Under the pieces are notes generated by a model, which was not told the origin of the DNA, did not search any database, and saw nothing but the letters and a program-made list of their open reading frames with translations. A program made the position numbers and the translations under genes. 64,000 bases of DNA from Candidula unifasciata (lineage: Eukaryota > Mollusca > Gastropoda > Stylommatophora > Geomitridae): contig CAJHNH020004602.1 of the NCBI GenBank assembly GCA_905116865.2, forward strand, positions 1,484,495 through 1,548,494, in the 5' to 3' direction. Of this stretch, positions 61,850-64,000 are shown piece after piece. Position 1 is the stretch's first letter; the number at the start of each line of letters is the position of its first letter.

Positions 61850-62060
61850 TGATTTGTTTAATCCAGACAAGATTACAGTAGAACATCTTGGAGGAAGGCG
61901 AGAGGAAGACCAACAAAGAGATGGATGAATGGCGTAGCTGAAAAATAGGAACAAATCTATTGCTCAGGCCACCCAAGAAGCAAATACACAAATACAGAAA
62001 ACCAGGACACTGGGCTACAACCTGGTTTCGGTGAGACAACAAAAGAAAAAGAAGAAGAAT
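61850..62060 (+). pseudogene. Retrotransposon 3' remnant
   Basis: Plus frame pieces GRPTKRWMNGVAEK and a tail with GGTTTCGGTGAGACAACAAA and AAGAAAAAGAAGAAGAA. A related piece is at 42840-43050 (ATCCAGTGAGACAACAAAAG). It follows the last visible ANKRD54 exon. Confidence 0.6.
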
Positions 62061-62850
62061 CCAGACAAGATTGTAGTTTCTTCTGAAAGAATTGTACTTT
62101 TACAAGTCTGGACTAGCTTGTATAGTTTCTTCTGAAAGAATTAAATATTGAATTAAGAATCAAAATCATAGCACTCGGACACTCCCTTAAGTGCTTGGTC
62201 TCCATCTTCAGCGGCAAGTAAAGAATCCCGGACAAGATTGTATAGATTCTTCAAAAAGAATTTTACTTTTACAAATACATACTAGATTGCATAGTTTCTT
62301 CTAAAAGAAATGTACAAATCCGGACAAGATTGTATAGATTCTTCATAAAGAATTTTACATTTACAAATCCAGACAAGATTGTATAGATTCTTTAGAAAGG
62401 TACTTTTACAAATCCAGACCAGATTGTATAGTTTCTTCTAAAAGAAATGTACAAATCCAGACAAGATTGTATAGATTCTTAAGAAAGAATTGTACTTTTA
62501 CAAATCCAGACAAGGTTGTATAGATTCTTCAGAAAGAATTTTGGTTTTACGAATTCAGACTAGATTGTATAGTTTCCTCCAAAGAATTTTACATTTACAA
62601 ATCCGGACAAGATTGTATAGATTCTTCAGTAAGAATTGTACCTTTACAAATGGGGACAAGATTGTATTGATTCTTCATAAAGAATTTTACTTTTACAAAT
62701 CCGGACAAGATTGTATAGATTCTTCAGAAAGAATTGTTCTTATACAAATCCAGACTAGATTGTATAGTTTCTTCAGAAAGAATTGTTCGTTTACAAATCC
62801 AGACTGGATTGTATAGTTTCTTCCAAAAGTATTTTCATTTCATGAAGTCT
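62060..62850 (+). repeat. ~58-bp minisatellite
   Basis: About a dozen imperfect copies of ACAAATCCAGACAAGATTGT plus ATAGATTCTTCAGAAAGAAT, with unit length varying. A 108-codon frame at 62490 is a translation of this array. It may lie in the next ANKRD54 intron. Confidence 0.92.
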
Positions 62851-62989
62851 TAGACTAGATTGTATTGTCTATTTCGCCAGGCAGTTGTGTTTAATCCTGA
62901 ATAGATTGTCTAATGCTATTATGACTTCATCTGCAGTTTCAAATAGTTCAGTAGGGATGTCATCCTGACCTCTGACTTTTGGGAAACCT

Positions 62990-63290
62990 ATACCACATTT
63001 CAAGGAAGATTGGCTAATAAACAGCATCATATCTTGGGAGCTGACATATTTTGGTCATATCAAGCGCCATGGCGGATTGGAGTAAATAATAGCAGAAGGC
63101 ATGGTACCAAGAAGGAGAGGCAGGGGTTGACCAACACGAAGATGAGCACAGGATATAAGTGACTCCTTGAATATGAAAGTTTATGATGCGGGAGAGCTGG
63201 TGAGAGACTGAGTTTCTTTCAGGCAGACCATGATGAGAGCACCGTTCTGCAAAGGACCTGCTACATAATCAAGATACCACATTTCTGATT
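62990..63290 (+). pseudogene. Non-LTR retrotransposon C-terminal remnant
   Basis: Plus words GGAAGATTGGCTAATAAACA, TTTTGGTCATATCAAGCGCC and GGAGAGCTGGTGAGAGACTG parallel 46015-46270. Stops and frameshifts are frequent. Confidence 0.72.
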
Positions 63291-63329
63291 TCTGAAGACA
63301 GCATACTTGTTTCTAGTTCTTATACTACT

Positions 63330-63860
63330 TTTGTTTTAATGTGCTGAAGTTCCTTATTTTTATTAAATAGTATGCTTTGTTATAGTCTGTTGTAGTTCTT
63401 TATCTTGATCAAATTGTATGTTTGTTAGTCTGTCATAGTTTTTTTGGGTCTTCATCAGATGTACACTATGTTAATCACTTGTAATTTCTCTTCTTCATTA
63501 AATTGCATGCAGTATTGGTCTGTTGTAGTTCTTTGTCTTTATTAAATGGTATACTATTAATCTGTCTACACATATACTATGATAATCTGCTTATTTCTTT
63601 GTCTGCATTAAATTATAGTAATACACTGTGCTATTCTTTTGATGTTTTTCACCTTCATTAAATTGTTTATTATATTAGTCTGTTGTAGTTCCTTGTCTTC
63701 ATTAAATTGTATACTTTATTAGTTTGCTGTCTTAGTCTTTTGTAGTTTCTTGTCTTTATTAAATTATATACAATATCAGTGTGCTGCAGTTCCATGTCTC
63801 CATTAGATAGTATACTGTGTTAATAGACTGCAGTTCTTTGTTTCCACTAGATGGTCATCA
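63330..63860 (+). repeat. Degenerate ~45-bp tandem repeat
   Basis: Around eleven diverged copies of TAGTCTGTTGTAGTTCTTTG plus TCTTCATTAAATTGTATAC. It runs to the point (63850) where a candidate ANKRD54 exon was considered and rejected. Confidence 0.85.
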
Positions 63861-64000
63861 TGCTGAATCTTCTTCTTCTTCTTCACTTCATGCTGAATGA
63901 TCATTATAAATTTTTACTTCTGCCATTAAGTGTTGTAGTTAGGAACAGTTTGTGATCCATTGCTCAATAGGCAGCAACAGATATTGTCATTCCGTTTCGA

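Noticed and set aside
62490..62816. 108-codon frame with repeated peptide
   Set aside because: It translates the ~58-bp tandem array; periodicity comes from the DNA repeat and there is no family match.
63851..63900. Possible further ANKRD54 exon after TTTCCACTAG
   Set aside because: The acceptor-like site and MVIMLN start were tempting, but the sequence continues the local degenerate repeat, turns into a CTT run and lacks the expected helical region.

Overview
This is eukaryotic, intron-rich DNA, most likely from a mollusc and probably a gastropod snail. That assignment is an inference. It rests on large introns with consensus GT-AG junctions, animal-type protein sequences, many tRNA-derived SINEs with target-site duplications, decayed non-LTR retrotransposons, and a hAT element resembling the SPIN family, which has been reported from a pond snail. 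Nothing bacterial or viral was seen. Most open frames in the window are chance or transposon frames; the real genes are split into short exons.

Three protein genes can be assembled exon by exon. (1) Plus strand, 1050-10364: the last nine exons of an unconventional class XV myosin (end of the tail plus the C-terminal FERM domain); the gene begins left of the window. (2) Minus strand, 44416 down to 21465: a complete 13-exon ALG1 gene, encoding the beta-1,4-mannosyltransferase that adds the first mannose to the dolichol-linked N-glycan precursor; the model gives 496 residues. (3) Plus strand, 49593-61764: seven exons of ANKRD54, an ankyrin-repeat adaptor; its 3' end was not found in the window. 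MYO15 and ALG1 converge tail to tail and ALG1 and ANKRD54 diverge head to head. I see no functional link among the three. Between ALG1 and ANKRD54 lie two nearly identical tRNA-Ser(AGA) genes on the minus strand, with a decayed RT/RNase H retrotransposon between them.

The rest is repeats. There are several tandem arrays: a 59-bp unit after MYO15, 24-bp and 27-32-bp composite units after ALG1, a 35-bp satellite of about 2.1 kb and a 22-bp unit inside ALG1 introns, and a ~58-bp unit at the 3' end of ANKRD54. There are at least five short retroposon families, several proven mobile here by intact target-site duplications. One is only 85-90 bp long, and another left a 52-bp truncated insertion. 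There are also foldback/MITE elements with long terminal inverted repeats (three adjoining in ALG1 intron 1, one holding telomere-like TTAGGG variants), a piggyBac-like MITE, and pieces of non-LTR retrotransposons.

The most notable observations are the SPIN-like hAT copy, an inverted decayed copy of ALG1 exon 12 flanking exon 11, a myosin exon whose 5' edge appears to come from a duplication of the preceding exon boundary, the ultra-short retroposons with clean duplications, and two SINE subfamilies sharing one head but carrying different bodies.
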